From Alkaliphilus sp. B6464 (GTDB lineage Bacteria; Bacillota; Clostridia; Peptostreptococcales; Natronincolaceae), in the NCBI RefSeq assembly GCF_018141165.1, contig NZ_CP058557.1, positions 2,418,001 to 2,482,000 on the forward strand: a stretch of 64,000 nt of DNA, given 5' to 3'. Below, in pieces: positions 27,312 through 36,393 of this stretch. The position numbers and the translations under genes were made by a program. The stretch's first letter is position 1; each line of letters starts with the position of its first letter. The notes beneath the pieces are model-generated. The model was not told the DNA's origin. It made no database searches and saw nothing but the letters and a program-made list of their open reading frames with translations.

Positions 27312-27516
27312 TTTGATAGAAAATTTGACTAGCATCCTTTGATATATGAATTTTACATAAACGTCAAAGAAAATCTTTTTAAGGTTATTTGAAAAAATTC
27401 TTTAAAAATTAAAGTATAGTATTCAAGTTAAGATATATTCATTTTCTTAAAAGATAAAATTATAGGTTTCAAGTACCATTGAAAATGACCTTTTGACACT
27501 TACTGAATTGCTATTA

Positions 27517-27631
27517 ACATTGAGTGTATAGGTATAAATCTGCCTATGCCCCCCCGAAGGGAGAGAATAAATCAAAACTCCCTACACCCATATGTCCCGA
27601 AGGGAAAGAACAAAGTAGAAACCCTCAGTGT
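27517..27631. repeat. Multi-hairpin element with ACATTGAG...CTCAGTGT ends
   Basis: A 115-nt non-coding segment bounded by near-inverted ends contains three internal hairpins (TATAGG/CCTATG, GGGAG/CTCCC, TCCC-gaa-GGGA). A second segment with the same ends lies at 55107-55205. No known repeat family is recognised. Confidence 0.4.
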
Positions 27632-27671
27632 AAAAAACTAATAGAATTGCACCAAACCCAAGGAACATCAA

Positions 27672-28023
27672 TCTTTACATACGATAGCTAAGGGAATATA
27701 ATAGAAGAAAAAGGACCAGAAGGAATAACAAGGTATGAATATAACCCACTAAATCAGCAAACAAAGGTAATAACCCATCAAGGACATATACAAGTTAACC
27801 GATACGATGCAGAAGGATTAAGAGCAGAAATAGAAGAAAATGAAAGACTAACGAAGTTTATCTTCCGCAAAGAAAATGTTCTAGTAGAGACGGACAAGGA
27901 AGACAATGTTATAACAAGACTAATTAGAGGATATGAAGTAGTAGCAAGCGATATATACCAATTCTTTAGATCAAAACAAAATATGGAGCATTATTACATG
28001 AATATACGCATTAGATGGAGATG
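27672..28023 (+). pseudogene. Rhs/YD-repeat protein fragment
   Basis: The frame encodes YD-repeat text: TYDS-stop-GNIIEEKGPEG, YEYNPLNQQTKV, NRYDAEGLRAEIEEN, and LVETDKEDNVITRLIRGYEV, ending in the region before the toxin tip. Both ends of the normally very long gene are missing and there is an in-frame stop. Rhs proteins are toxin-delivery shells, which fits the toxin/immunity scraps around it. Confidence 0.8.
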
Positions 28024-28220
28024 AATGTTATGACAACTTGGAACTGTTACACCAAAGTTGTCAACTACAACATCAAATATTACTTGAAAAATATGGTGGA
28101 GATAAAGATTTATCTAAGGTAAGAACCTTCTTTAATAGTAATCATGTAGAACCTAATTCTAAGGACGGATATAGATTAATGAAAGAAGCTGAAAAGCTTC
28201 CTACCTACTCGACTATTTGA
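28002..28220 (+). pseudogene. HNH-type C-terminal fragment, possibly of a group II intron maturase or toxin
   Basis: YDNLELLHQSCQLQHQ resembles the NLxLLHxxCHxxHH half of an HNH nuclease, with the metal-binding His positions changed to Gln. LLEKYGGDKDLSKVRTFF follows, then a stop at 28220. There is no proper start or upstream half. Both a maturase tail and a toxin tip are possible. Confidence 0.4.
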
Positions 28221-28307
28221 TGTACTTTACGAACTAATCTAATTTAGTTTGATCGCCACAGAATATGTATATAAGGTATTAAATTAATATTAGGAGTGAA
28301 TTTTGAT

Positions 28308-28913
28308 ATGAAAGATTATTTAGATTTTCTTATAACTGGTAACTTAGCTACGGATATACAAAGATATTTCTTAAAATATGATAACTTAGGTACATATGAG
28401 CATACAATAGATGTCATTAATGAATTATCTTATATCAAGAAACATTTTGGACATATCCAATCAGGTAGTTTAATAGCTTGTTATTGTCACGATTTAGGAA
28501 GAGTTGTTAGGAGCGATGAAATACTTGAATTTTGTTTGCAAAATAACATAATGGTTTCTGATGAAGAGAAAATATTACCTTCAATTTTACATCAAAAAAT
28601 ATCATGTTTTATAGCAGAAAATGTATTTAAAGTGAATGATACAACTATACTAAACGCAGTCAAATATCACACAACACTAAGAAAGAATCCTAGTATGACT
28701 GAAATAGAGGTATTTTTAGCTGACAAAATGAGCTGGAAGGAAGAAGAGTATAGAGAGCTAGCACAAAGAATCAAAGAAACTTTAAAGGAAGGAAAAGAAA
28801 AGGCTATATACTATTATTTATGTGACTTACACGATAAAAAGGAGAAGCTAAAACTATATCATTCTGATTCAAAAGAAGCATTCCAGTATTTTAACCAAAA
28901 CCATATTTTATAA
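28308..28913 (+). CDS. HD-domain hydrolase (YqeK-like)
   Basis: A 201-aa protein with the HD-type metal pattern: TYEHTIDVI (about 38), CYCHDLGR (about 66-73), LHQKISCFIAE and KYHTT, then IEVFLADKMSW. This resembles the YqeK/diadenosine-tetraphosphatase branch of HD hydrolases, but the substrate is not known. ATG 28308 was preferred over GTG 28296, which lies inside the AGGAG ribosome-binding site. It is intact among remnants and has no obvious operon partner. Confidence 0.75.
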   Translation: MKDYLDFLITGNLATDIQRYFLKYDNLGTYEHTIDVINELSYIKKHFGHIQSGSLIACYCHDLGRVVRSDEILEFCLQNNIMVSDEEKILPSILHQKISCFIAENVFKVNDTTILNAVKYHTTLRKNPSMTEIEVFLADKMSWKEEEYRELAQRIKETLKEGKEKAIYYYLCDLHDKKEKLKLYHSDSKEAFQYFNQNHIL

Positions 28914-29109
28914 ATAGTATTAAAGGGTTAAGTTGTTTGAATAGAGTTTAAATTAGTACGCATTTTTTTATGAGATGTAATAACTATAACTAACTATAAA
29001 AACTAATAATTTCTTAAGATACTGTATTATTCAGAAATGAATTTTACGGTATTTTTTATGTCACATTTAAAAGTTTATGTACAGGTGAATTTAAAAGGAG
29101 GTATGACTC

Positions 29110-29517
29110 ATGTTAGGAATAAAAACATATAAGGATCTACAATTAGAGAAGGAAATAATTAGGGATAGGATAGAACAATTAAAGCAAAATCAAAAGCTTT
29201 TAGCCAAGGAACTAAGGGGTCCTGTAGATATAACAGCTATAGATTATTCTAAAGATAAAGGAGTAGGGATAACTCCAAGACCATTAGAAGATGTACTGGC
29301 AGAAACAATGCAAATAGACAGCATGATTTTGTTAGAAGAAGAAAGATTAAAAAATATTGTTAGGATTATACAAAAGATTGATGAAACATTACAACAGCTA
29401 GAAGGATTGCATTATAAAGTCGCATATATGAGAGAAGTAGAAAAGAAGTCATTATGGTTTCCTGCTTGCACTTCGGACAAAATAGAGGAAAGTTTTCAAG
29501 TATTGTATCTTCTCTAA
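29110..29517 (+). pseudogene. Phage-type regulatory protein, 3' truncated
   Basis: Residues 1-115 (MLGIKTYKDLQLEKEIIRDR and onward to MREVEKKSL) match the coiled, sigma-like ArpU/phage late-regulator type found in prophages. The expected helix-turn-helix C-terminus is missing: after EKKSL (29454) the sequence is the antisense of the neighbouring KTR gene. AAAGGAGG precedes ATG. The rest of the prophage is absent. Confidence 0.65.
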
Positions 29518-29572
29518 TTTTCAACCGCGTCTTATTTTGACAAACTGGGCACATTACCCATTCATCAGTCAT
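29366..29572 (-). pseudogene. Cysteine-rich KTR-domain protein, 3' truncated
   Basis: The start matches the small KTR zinc-ribbon proteins of conjugative transposons: WVMCPVCQNKTRLKIRED, then FCPKCKQET. After KQET (about 29457) it runs antisense into the phage regulator fragment, giving an unrelated tail. AGGTGG lies upstream of the ATG. Two mobile elements were therefore joined at about 29455. Confidence 0.8.
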
Positions 29573-29590
29573 AGGGCCACCTCATTTCAC

Positions 29591-30241
29591 TTAAATTAAC
29601 TGTCTGATAGATAATACTGTAAATGGGAGATACACAAATAGCAGGCATAGTCTTTGCCATATTCCCTCGTTTTCTATAAACGTACCTAAAAATCTTGTTT
29701 TATCGGCCATTATAAAGAGGGCAAAACTTCCTACCGCAAGAAAAAAGCATAATAACGCAATTACAGCAAATGTTACATCACGCATCTTAAACAGCATACA
29801 AGAAAGAATGAGCGGCGCAAAAAGCAAAACGAAAAAGCCAATTACAGAGCCATAGCCATGAATTTTTTCCGGCATTGTCACTAATTCTTTTGTTATTCCA
29901 ACAGAAAATAACCCAGACAAAATACATGCACCAATGGCATAAACTGCGAGTGATACTGTTAAACAGATAGTAAGTGTTTTCGATACAGGGGCAAATAGTA
30001 TATATAGGTTTACTGCACTAAGTAAAAATAAAATCCCAGCTAACACAAGCCAAATATTATAGATAATGTGTAGAGGATAATTCTTATTACCTAATAGGCT
30101 CATTACCATTTTACTTGGATTATATCCTGTGTAAAAAGGAGCAAGAAGAAAGGGTAATAGTAAATCGCCTACCGTTGCAATCAACAAAAATATATAAACT
30201 TTTGAACAATCCATACTGGCTATAAAAGCTCTATTTATCAT
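29591..30241 (-). CDS. DUF998-family membrane protein
   Basis: A 216-aa integral membrane protein with six to seven hydrophobic segments and the N-terminal pattern ATVGDLLLPFLLAPFYTGYN typical of DUF998 proteins of unknown function. The start ATG 30241 has GGGAGG about 9 nt upstream and overlaps the end of the AbrB-type gene by 11 nt, so the two form an operon. AbrB plus DUF998 pairs are seen in other Firmicutes. Confidence 0.8.
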   Translation of the reverse strand: MINRAFIASMDCSKVYIFLLIATVGDLLLPFLLAPFYTGYNPSKMVMSLLGNKNYPLHIIYNIWLVLAGILFLLSAVNLYILFAPVSKTLTICLTVSLAVYAIGACILSGLFSVGITKELVTMPEKIHGYGSVIGFFVLLFAPLILSCMLFKMRDVTFAVIALLCFFLAVGSFALFIMADKTRFLGTFIENEGIWQRLCLLFVYLPFTVLSIRQLI

Positions 30242-30461
30242 CGTTTTTTTTCCCTCCCAAACCATTTAAGATTTTGAGGGCAACTTCTTTCATCACATCT
30301 GCTTTACTAATAGCAATACCTTGTTCTTCATCGCCTAAAACAAGCAAAGTATCACCGGGTTTGATATTAAATAATTCTCTTGCTTCCTTTGGAATTACAA
30401 TTTGTCCTCTCTCGCCAACTTTCACTGTACCAAAAATATATTTACCTTTAGGTAGGCTCAC
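30231..30461 (-). CDS. AbrB/SpoVT-type transition-state regulator
   Basis: A 76-aa DNA-binding protein with the swapped-hairpin signature: VKVGERGQIVIPKEAREL, then GDTLLVLGDEEQG. GTG 30461 is preferred because GGAGTGA lies 6 nt upstream; ATG 30479 is an alternative that lacks a site. It is probably autoregulated through the inverted repeat upstream. Confidence 0.85.
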   Translation of the reverse strand: MSLPKGKYIFGTVKVGERGQIVIPKEARELFNIKPGDTLLVLGDEEQGIAISKADVMKEVALKILNGLGGKKNDDK

Positions 30462-30481
30462 AACAATCACTCCGATCATAT

Positions 30482-30535
30482 AAATATGAAATTCATACTT
30501 TTCATATTTATCGTATATTATCTACGCATCAATGT
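30482..30535 (-). promoter_or_regulatory. Promoter and inverted-repeat operator of the AbrB-DUF998 operon
   Basis: AAATATGAAA (30482-30491) and TTTCATATTT (30500-30509) are perfect 10-bp arms. Upstream on the minus strand is TTGACA followed after 17 nt by TACGAT. Confidence 0.55.
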
Positions 30536-30595
30536 CAAGAAGTATCTTATTACTAAAGTGTTGAGATAGGGTTAAGTGAGAGTAAAATTTATTAA

Positions 30596-30645
30596 TTGAC
30601 CTTTTAGGTAAATGGCGGTATAATGATATTGACCTAATAGGTAAA
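30596..30645 (+). promoter_or_regulatory. Promoter with two TetR-type operators
   Basis: TTGACC (30596) and TATAAT (30619-30624) are 17 nt apart. Two copies of TTGACCTnnTAGGTAAAT begin at 30596 and 30629, 33 bp apart (three helical turns); the second contains the perfect palindrome ACCTAATAGGT. One copy overlaps the -35 and the other lies just after the -10, as expected for autorepression. Confidence 0.7.
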
Positions 30646-30677
30646 TATCAAGTGAAATTGTCAAGGGAGTATTAAAT

Positions 30678-31313
30678 ATGCCTACAAAATTATTGGATTT
30701 AGAGCATCAAAGACGCGACGCTATTTTGAATGCGGCGTTGAAAGAATTTGTGTTAAGAGGATTTGACAATGCTTCAACAAATGTAATTGCGAAGGAAGCG
30801 GGGATCTCTAAAGCCCTGATGTTTCATTATGTAAACAATAAACAGGAACTTTTTCTGCTTGTGTATGACTACTTCACCGAACTTCTTAATAAAGAATACT
30901 TTATGCGAATGGATTTTACCGAAAAAGATATTTTTGATAAGCTACGTCAATCGTATCTTCTTCAAATTGAATTGATAAAACAGTATCCTTGGATTTTTGA
31001 GTTTAACAAACTTTCTATTGCAACTAACTCTGAGGAAATAAACAAAGAACTTGAGGAAAGAGCTAGCAAAAAGCAATCTTCATGCGGTACTGAAATATTT
31101 GACATGATAGATGAATCTAAATTTAGAGCAGGGTTGAATATTGAAAAGTGCAAACAATTTATCTATTGGGCTAATGTTGGATTTACTAATGAAATATTGG
31201 ATGATATTAGAAATTCTGAAGCTTCAAATCTGGATTATGAGCGTATCGTTTCAACACTTGACGAATACTTTGACGAACTTAGGAAAATTTTCTATACGTC
31301 AAGCAATGAATGA
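30678..31313 (+). CDS. TetR/AcrR family transcriptional regulator
   Basis: A 211-aa repressor with an N-terminal helix-turn-helix (RRDAILNAALKEFVLRGFDN, then IAKEAGISKALMFHYVNNK at about 33-51) and a variable ligand-binding C-terminal domain. It most likely binds the paired palindromes in its own promoter. The next gene begins 18 nt after its stop and probably shares the transcript. Confidence 0.9.
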   Translation: MPTKLLDLEHQRRDAILNAALKEFVLRGFDNASTNVIAKEAGISKALMFHYVNNKQELFLLVYDYFTELLNKEYFMRMDFTEKDIFDKLRQSYLLQIELIKQYPWIFEFNKLSIATNSEEINKELEERASKKQSSCGTEIFDMIDESKFRAGLNIEKCKQFIYWANVGFTNEILDDIRNSEASNLDYERIVSTLDEYFDELRKIFYTSSNE

Positions 31314-31331
31314 GGGGATGGGAGCAATGGG

Positions 31332-32039
31332 ATGATTGAAGCGCGTGAGCCGATAATTGTAGAGTTTCCTTTGAGGGGAGAATGGCTCTCTCCTAACACC
31401 CCAGGGACAAAAATTCCAAGCCACGGAACAGATCAGTTAGGAACAAGATATGCTTATGATTTTATACAAGTGGATTGGGAAAGAACGGGTTGGCCTGCCT
31501 ATCGCGTTAGCTTGCCGCAATATCTTCTTTTTGGGGTTCTCTTAAGTGATTATTACTGTTGGGGCCAAGATATATATGCACCTTGCGACGGGATCGTTGT
31601 CCAAGCAGAGGATGGTTATAAAGAACGAGCACGAACGAATTTGCTTTCAGATATGTCTAACGCCTATAAAAATGCTCATTATTTCGATCCAGAAAAAGAT
31701 GACGTACAATCAGTTGCTGGCAACTACATCATTATGGAATGTGGCGACAATGTATATGCTGCCTTGGTCCATCTTCAAACAGGGTCTATTCAGGTTACGG
31801 TTGGTCAGAGTGTAAAAAAAGGTGAGGTTATTGGTAGAGTGGGACATTCCGGTAATTCTTTTGCCCCGCATTTGCATTTTCAGCTTATGGATAGCAGCGA
31901 CATAGCTACTGCAAACGGATTGCCCTGTGCTTTTGAACAATATGAAGTATTCCAAGATGGTGAATGGCAGGAAGTAGTGAATGGTATTCCAACAGATAAA
32001 GATAGGATAAGGTTTTATGTTGAGTTAGCAAAATGGTAA
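31332..32039 (+). CDS. M23-family (LytM-type) peptidase-like protein
   Basis: A 235-aa protein with the LytM metal pattern: SHGTDQ..YAYDF (about 34-47) and the terminal HxH in APHLHFQ (about 182-188), after a GEVIGRVGHSGNS strand-loop typical of M23. It has no signal peptide or membrane anchor, unusual for a cell-wall peptidase, so it may act on another substrate. It is co-transcribed with the TetR gene, suggesting an inducible role. Confidence 0.8.
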   Translation: MIEAREPIIVEFPLRGEWLSPNTPGTKIPSHGTDQLGTRYAYDFIQVDWERTGWPAYRVSLPQYLLFGVLLSDYYCWGQDIYAPCDGIVVQAEDGYKERARTNLLSDMSNAYKNAHYFDPEKDDVQSVAGNYIIMECGDNVYAALVHLQTGSIQVTVGQSVKKGEVIGRVGHSGNSFAPHLHFQLMDSSDIATANGLPCAFEQYEVFQDGEWQEVVNGIPTDKDRIRFYVELAKW

Positions 32040-32066
32040 CAAGTTATAAATTGGTAAAGTCAAGCA

Positions 32067-32091
32067 ACTTCGGGCCAAGTTGGCCCGAAGT
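32067..32091. terminator. GC-rich hairpin between convergent genes
   Basis: ACTTCGGGCCA and TGGCCCGAAGT form a perfect 11-bp stem between the convergent M23 and exporter genes. No T-run follows closely, so terminator function is likely but not certain. Confidence 0.55.
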
Positions 32092-32105
32092 CCGCTACAA
32101 CTCGA

Positions 32106-32549
32106 TTATTGCTTTAGTCTTTGCCTTTGTCTTCTGTAAGAATTTATTGAAAGTACTATTACCAAGGCACCAGCAATTGATACAGATATTAAAAGCGCTT
32201 CAGTACCGTGATTAGCAGCTAGGTCAAATCTTCTATCTACAATGGAACGCATTGTGTTATATAGACCAAATCCAGGGACCAATGGAATAATTCCTGGAAT
32301 TATATACACAGTAATAGGATTTTTATCTATAATTGCGAATATCTCACCTATTATTGCTATTACTAGGGAAGCTACAAAAGTAGCTCCAACAATAGATCCA
32401 GATAGGTTTTTAGTAAAGATATAAATAACCCAACTTAATCCACCAACAAATCCAGATTTAATAAATGAAGACTTAGGAACATTAAACAATACTGCAAAGC
32501 CTATAGTAGAAAGATAAGCATATATAAAGTTTGTTATATATTCCATCAT
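32106..32549 (-). CDS. ThrE-type threonine/serine exporter, small subunit
   Basis: A 147-aa membrane protein with four hydrophobic segments and PGIIPLVPGFGLYNTM, the signature of the C-terminal ThrE (DUF3815/YjjB) half. Its start overlaps the stop of the larger subunit gene by 4 nt, so both halves are made together and should form one split exporter of threonine/serine or small acids. Confidence 0.85.
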   Translation of the reverse strand: MMEYITNFIYAYLSTIGFAVLFNVPKSSFIKSGFVGGLSWVIYIFTKNLSGSIVGATFVASLVIAIIGEIFAIIDKNPITVYIIPGIIPLVPGFGLYNTMRSIVDRRFDLAANHGTEALLISVSIAGALVIVLSINSYRRQRQRLKQ

Positions 32550-33352
32550 AATAAACTACCTCCAAGTACAATTTGCCAAAGCTTTAAAATAAAACCCACT
32601 CCAACAGCAATTGAAGTAGCAATAATTATTGCCTCTGCTGCTCTAGCAAGACCTGATACAAGATCGCCAGCAATTGAGTCTCGCACTGCATTTGTAATAG
32701 CAACTCCAGGAACCATTACCATAATAGCGCCTGTTATTACTATATCTACATCTAAATTTACATTTATTAAAGGACTAATATAAGAAAGTATAATAGCCAC
32801 TAAAGCTGCTACAGAACCTCCACAAATGTTTGATAAAAATGGTGGAAACTCAGTTTTCGCCAAATCAGATAAAGTATAGCTTACAATACTACCAGCTATA
32901 AAAGCACCTAAGAATGCTGGTAGGTTCCCACCGAATAGTAGTGCAAAAAACGCTCCAGATAATCCCCCACCTAGTAGGGCGTCCACATGCTGTGAGAAAG
33001 GTTTTAAATTATCAATTGCCTTTAATGTTGCAAATGCTTCATCTAGGGGCATATTGCTTTCAACAAAACGTCTTGAAAAGTTATTTACTTCAGCAACTTT
33101 ATTTAAATTAATCCCCCTAGACTTTATACGTTTAATATAGGTTACAATTTCATCCTGAGATTCTCCTTTACTATCTACGGATACAAAAATACCTGTAGGA
33201 GTAACGTAAGCCTCCACGTATGGAAAATTTCTTGATTTACATAATCTAGTTATTGTATCCTCTACTCTATATGTTTCAGCTCCACTTTTAAGCATTATTT
33301 CTCCAGCATATAGAGCCATTATTAATGTTTTTTTGCGATTAACAGAAACCAT
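32546..33352 (-). CDS. ThrE-type threonine/serine exporter, large subunit
   Basis: A 268-aa protein with an N-terminal cytoplasmic domain (SGAETYRVEDTITRLC) and five hydrophobic helices, ending with GVAITNAVRDSIAGDLVSGLAR, as in the YjjP half of ThrE. ATG 33352 follows GGAGGTGACGTT; an upstream in-frame codon would only extend into the intergenic region. It lies divergent from glyA, whose product interconverts serine and glycine, so a link in serine handling is possible. Confidence 0.87.
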   Translation of the reverse strand: MVSVNRKKTLIMALYAGEIMLKSGAETYRVEDTITRLCKSRNFPYVEAYVTPTGIFVSVDSKGESQDEIVTYIKRIKSRGINLNKVAEVNNFSRRFVESNMPLDEAFATLKAIDNLKPFSQHVDALLGGGLSGAFFALLFGGNLPAFLGAFIAGSIVSYTLSDLAKTEFPPFLSNICGGSVAALVAIILSYISPLINVNLDVDIVITGAIMVMVPGVAITNAVRDSIAGDLVSGLARAAEAIIIATSIAVGVGFILKLWQIVLGGSLL

Positions 33353-33497
33353 AACGTCACCTCCAAGAGCATCATTATACCAGATTGTATTTGAAAATGT
33401 AAGGGTAATATTGCTAAATAAAAGATTATTAATTATTGCGAAAAAGGACAATATTATAATAGTAAAATATATAAAGTAAATTAAGTATTAGAATATC

Positions 33498-33526
33498 TTG
33501 TAAATTATATGTAAAAAAATTATAAT
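33498..33526 (+). promoter_or_regulatory. glyA promoter
   Basis: TTGTAA (33498-33503), 17-nt spacer, TATAAT (33521-33526), about 45 nt upstream of glyA. Confidence 0.6.
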
Positions 33527-33572
33527 AGGAAGTGTAATTAGGAATATTTCAAAAACGAAAGGAGAAGGACTA

Positions 33573-34805
33573 ATGAATTTTAACATGTTAAAAGTCAGTG
33601 ATCCAGAAATTTATGAGGTAATTCAAAAAGAAACGGAAAGACAAAGAAACAACATAGAATTAATTGCATCAGAGAACTTTGTTACAGAAGCAGTAATGGA
33701 AGCGATGGGAAGTCAGTTAACAAATAAATATGCAGAGGGATATCCAGCAAAAAGATACTATGGTGGTTGTGAGGAAGTAGACGTTGCTGAAGATTTAGCA
33801 AGAGATAGACTGAAAAAACTATTTAATGCGGAACATGCTAACGTACAACCTCATTCAGGAGCTAATGCCAATATCGGTGTATATTTTGCTATACTAAAAC
33901 CTGGTGATACAGTTTTAGGTATGAATCTATCCCATGGTGGACACTTAACTCATGGTAGTCCAGTTAATATTTCTGGTACATATTATAACTTCGTTGATTA
34001 CGGAGTTGATGAAAAAACTCATTTAATTAATTATGATGAGGTAAGAAGAATTGCTAATGAAATTAAGCCAAAGCTTATTGTAGCTGGTGCTAGTGCGTAT
34101 CCTAGAAAGATTGATTTCAAGAAATTTAGAGAGATTGCTGATGAAGTAGGAGCATATCTAATGGTAGATATGGCTCATATTGCAGGTTTAGTTGCTGCTG
34201 GATTACATGAAAATCCTTGTGAATACGCGGATTTTGTTACTACAACTACACATAAAACTTTAAGAGGCCCAAGAGGTGGAGCTATTTTATGTAAAGAAGA
34301 ACATGCTAAGATGATTGATAAAGCAATTTTCCCAGGTCTACAAGGTGGTCCACTAATGCATGTTATAGCTGCCAAAGCCGTTGCTTTTAAAGAAGCATTA
34401 TCTCCAGAGTTTAACGAATATCAACAACAAGTTATTAAAAATGCTAATAAACTTGCAGAAGAATTGATGAAGAGAGGATTTAATCTTGTATCTGGCGGTA
34501 CAGATAATCATTTACTATTACTTGACTTAAGAAATAAAAACATTACTGGTAAAGATGCTGAAAAGTTATTAGATGAAGTAGGTGTTACAGTTAATAAAAA
34601 TACTATACCATACGATCCTCAAAGTCCATTTGTAACAAGTGGTGTTCGTATTGGAACCCCTGCTGTTACTACAAGAGGAATGAAAGAAGAAGATATGGCA
34701 ACTATTGCAGACATTATAGGTACTATTATAGACAATCCAGAAAAAATAGCCGAAGTTTCTCAAATGGTAAAAAATCTTTGCCAAAGATTTAAATTATACG
34801 AGTAA
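33573..34805 (+). CDS. glyA: Serine hydroxymethyltransferase
   Basis: A PLP enzyme interconverting serine and glycine with tetrahydrofolate as one-carbon carrier. The 410-aa length is typical. Visible landmarks are [21 protein letters not shown], the internal-aldimine lysine in [14 protein letters not shown] (about 222-235) and [25 protein letters not shown] precedes ATG. It is monocistronic, bounded by its own promoter and terminator. Confidence 0.97.
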   Translation: MNFNMLKVSDPEIYEVIQKETERQRNNIELIASENFVTEAVMEAMGSQLTNKYAEGYPAKRYYGGCEEVDVAEDLARDRLKKLFNAEHANVQPHSGANANIGVYFAILKPGDTVLGMNLSHGGHLTHGSPVNISGTYYNFVDYGVDEKTHLINYDEVRRIANEIKPKLIVAGASAYPRKIDFKKFREIADEVGAYLMVDMAHIAGLVAAGLHENPCEYADFVTTTTHKTLRGPRGGAILCKEEHAKMIDKAIFPGLQGGPLMHVIAAKAVAFKEALSPEFNEYQQQVIKNANKLAEELMKRGFNLVSGGTDNHLLLLDLRNKNITGKDAEKLLDEVGVTVNKNTIPYDPQSPFVTSGVRIGTPAVTTRGMKEEDMATIADIIGTIIDNPEKIAEVSQMVKNLCQRFKLYE

Positions 34806-34842
34806 ACTTAAAAAAATTAATACATAGACTTATTATATAACT

Positions 34843-34892
34843 AAGCGCAAATATATTTGCATATACTGCAAGGATATTTGCGCTTTTTTAAA
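34843..34892 (+). terminator. glyA terminator
   Basis: AAGCGCAAATAT (34843-34854) pairs with ATATTTGCGCTT (34874-34885), followed by TTTTTT. Confidence 0.9.
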
Positions 34893-35027
34893 AATCATGT
34901 TATAAGGATAAAATAAATATACTGCAAGATTGTTGAAAAATGCAGATTGATGTTTTTAATTTAAAATTGGCTCGTATTTTGCATATATTTAAAGTTGACT
35001 AATAATTCGAAAAATGGAGGGATCATT

Positions 35028-36074
35028 TTGGAAAATATCAAAGTAATAATTTGGGGCTTTGGAGCAATGGGAAGTGGTATGGCTAAAATGTTAGTAAATA
35101 AAAAAGGTGTAGAAATTGTAGGAGTATGCGATAAAGCTGAACATAGAGTAGGAAAAGATATGTATGAAGTTATTGGTGTTAAAAGTGAAGGGGATAAGCC
35201 TGTAATTATTAAAGATAATATTGAAGAAATAGTTAAAAATACAAAAGCCGATGTTGCATTACTTGCAACTGACTCTTTCACAAGAGGTGCTTTCGATAAG
35301 ATAAAATTTATTCTAGAAAATAAAATTAATGTAATATCTACAGCAGAAGAAATGGCATATCCTGAGGCACAAGAACCAGAGCTTGCCAAAGAACTAGATA
35401 GAATTGCTAAGGAAAATGGAGTAACAGTTTTAGGTACTGGTATTAATCCTGGATTTGTATTAGACTTATTGATTTTGGCATTAACGGGAACATGTGAAAA
35501 TGTTGAACATATTAAAGCAGCTAGAGTCAACGACTTATCTCCATTTGGGCATGCCGTAATGGTAGAGCAAGGTGTTGGTTTAACAGTTAAGGACTTTGAA
35601 GAAGGTGTAAAAAACAGCAAAGTAGCTGGGCACGTTGGTTTTCCAGAATCTATTAGAATGGTAGCTGATGGTATTGGCTGGAAAGTAGAAAAAATCGATC
35701 AAACAAGAGAAGCTATAGTATCAAATGTTTACCGTGAGACACCTTATGCAAAGGTAGAGCCAGGAAATGTAGCAGGGTGCCGCCAATGTGGATATGCTTA
35801 TGTTGATGGAGAGATGAAAATTGAAATGGAGCATCCACAACAAATCTTACCTGAAAAAGAAAACCTAGAAACAGGAGATTATATTTGGATTAAAGGTACA
35901 CCTAATATATCTATGGAAATTAAACCGGAAATCCCTGGTGGTATTGGTACTATATCTATGTGTGTAAATATGATTCCGCATGTAATTAATGCAAGACCTG
36001 GACTTAAAACAATGTTAGATTTACCTGTTCCAAGAGCTATAATGGGTGACATGAGAGATCTTATAGAAAGGTAG
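35028..36074 (+). CDS. ord: 2,4-diaminopentanoate dehydrogenase
   Basis: Oxidatively deaminates (2R,4S)-2,4-diaminopentanoate to 2-amino-4-oxopentanoate with NAD(P)+ in ornithine fermentation. The 348-aa protein starts with a Rossmann motif (VIIWGFGAMGSGMAKML) and contains LGTGINPGFVLD and PYAKVEPGNVAGCRQCGYAY, as in Ord of ornithine-fermenting Clostridia. TTG 35028 is used because TGGAGGGA is 6 nt upstream and no ATG lies nearby. It is the first gene of the ornithine operon, with ortA 10 nt downstream. Confidence 0.92.
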   Translation: MENIKVIIWGFGAMGSGMAKMLVNKKGVEIVGVCDKAEHRVGKDMYEVIGVKSEGDKPVIIKDNIEEIVKNTKADVALLATDSFTRGAFDKIKFILENKINVISTAEEMAYPEAQEPELAKELDRIAKENGVTVLGTGINPGFVLDLLILALTGTCENVEHIKAARVNDLSPFGHAVMVEQGVGLTVKDFEEGVKNSKVAGHVGFPESIRMVADGIGWKVEKIDQTREAIVSNVYRETPYAKVEPGNVAGCRQCGYAYVDGEMKIEMEHPQQILPEKENLETGDYIWIKGTPNISMEIKPEIPGGIGTISMCVNMIPHVINARPGLKTMLDLPVPRAIMGDMRDLIER

Positions 36075-36084
36075 GAGTTTTTTT

Positions 36085-36393
36085 ATGGTAGTAAAAAAAG
36101 GAGCTTGGGTAAGAATACACGATATTGTTCTTATGCCTAATGATAGAGCAACAAACTTACCTGAAGATACAAAAGAAGTACCACTAGAAATGTGGACTAA
36201 GGGTTTTCTAATGGAAGATGGAGAAATAGGAAAAACTGTAGAAATTAAAACTATAACAGGTCGTTACGTTAAAGGTACTTTAATAGAAGTAAATCCACAC
36301 TATGACCATGATTTTGGGAAGTTTGTACCTGAAATTCTGCAAATAGGACTCCAATTAAAAGAAGTACTTTGGGGAGGTGCAGATAATGAGTAA
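36085..36393 (+). CDS. ortA: 2-amino-4-ketopentanoate thiolase alpha subunit
   Basis: The small (102-aa) subunit of the PLP- and CoA-dependent thiolase that cleaves 2-amino-4-oxopentanoate to alanine and acetyl-CoA. KGAWVRIHDIVLMPNDRA and HYDHDFGKFVPE are characteristic of OrtA. Its stop overlaps the start of ortB by 8 nt, so the two subunits are translated together. Confidence 0.92.
   Translation: MVVKKGAWVRIHDIVLMPNDRATNLPEDTKEVPLEMWTKGFLMEDGEIGKTVEIKTITGRYVKGTLIEVNPHYDHDFGKFVPEILQIGLQLKEVLWGGADNE

Noticed and set aside
27517-27631. CCCGAAGGG-type repeats considered as a CRISPR or riboswitch
   Set aside because: Only a few short hairpins of unequal spacing, no spacers of constant length and no recognised aptamer core.
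34961-35620. 219-codon minus-strand ORF opposite ord
   Set aside because: It is long only because the ord coding strand is free of the reverse-complement stops; ord has a full family match, correct start and operon context.
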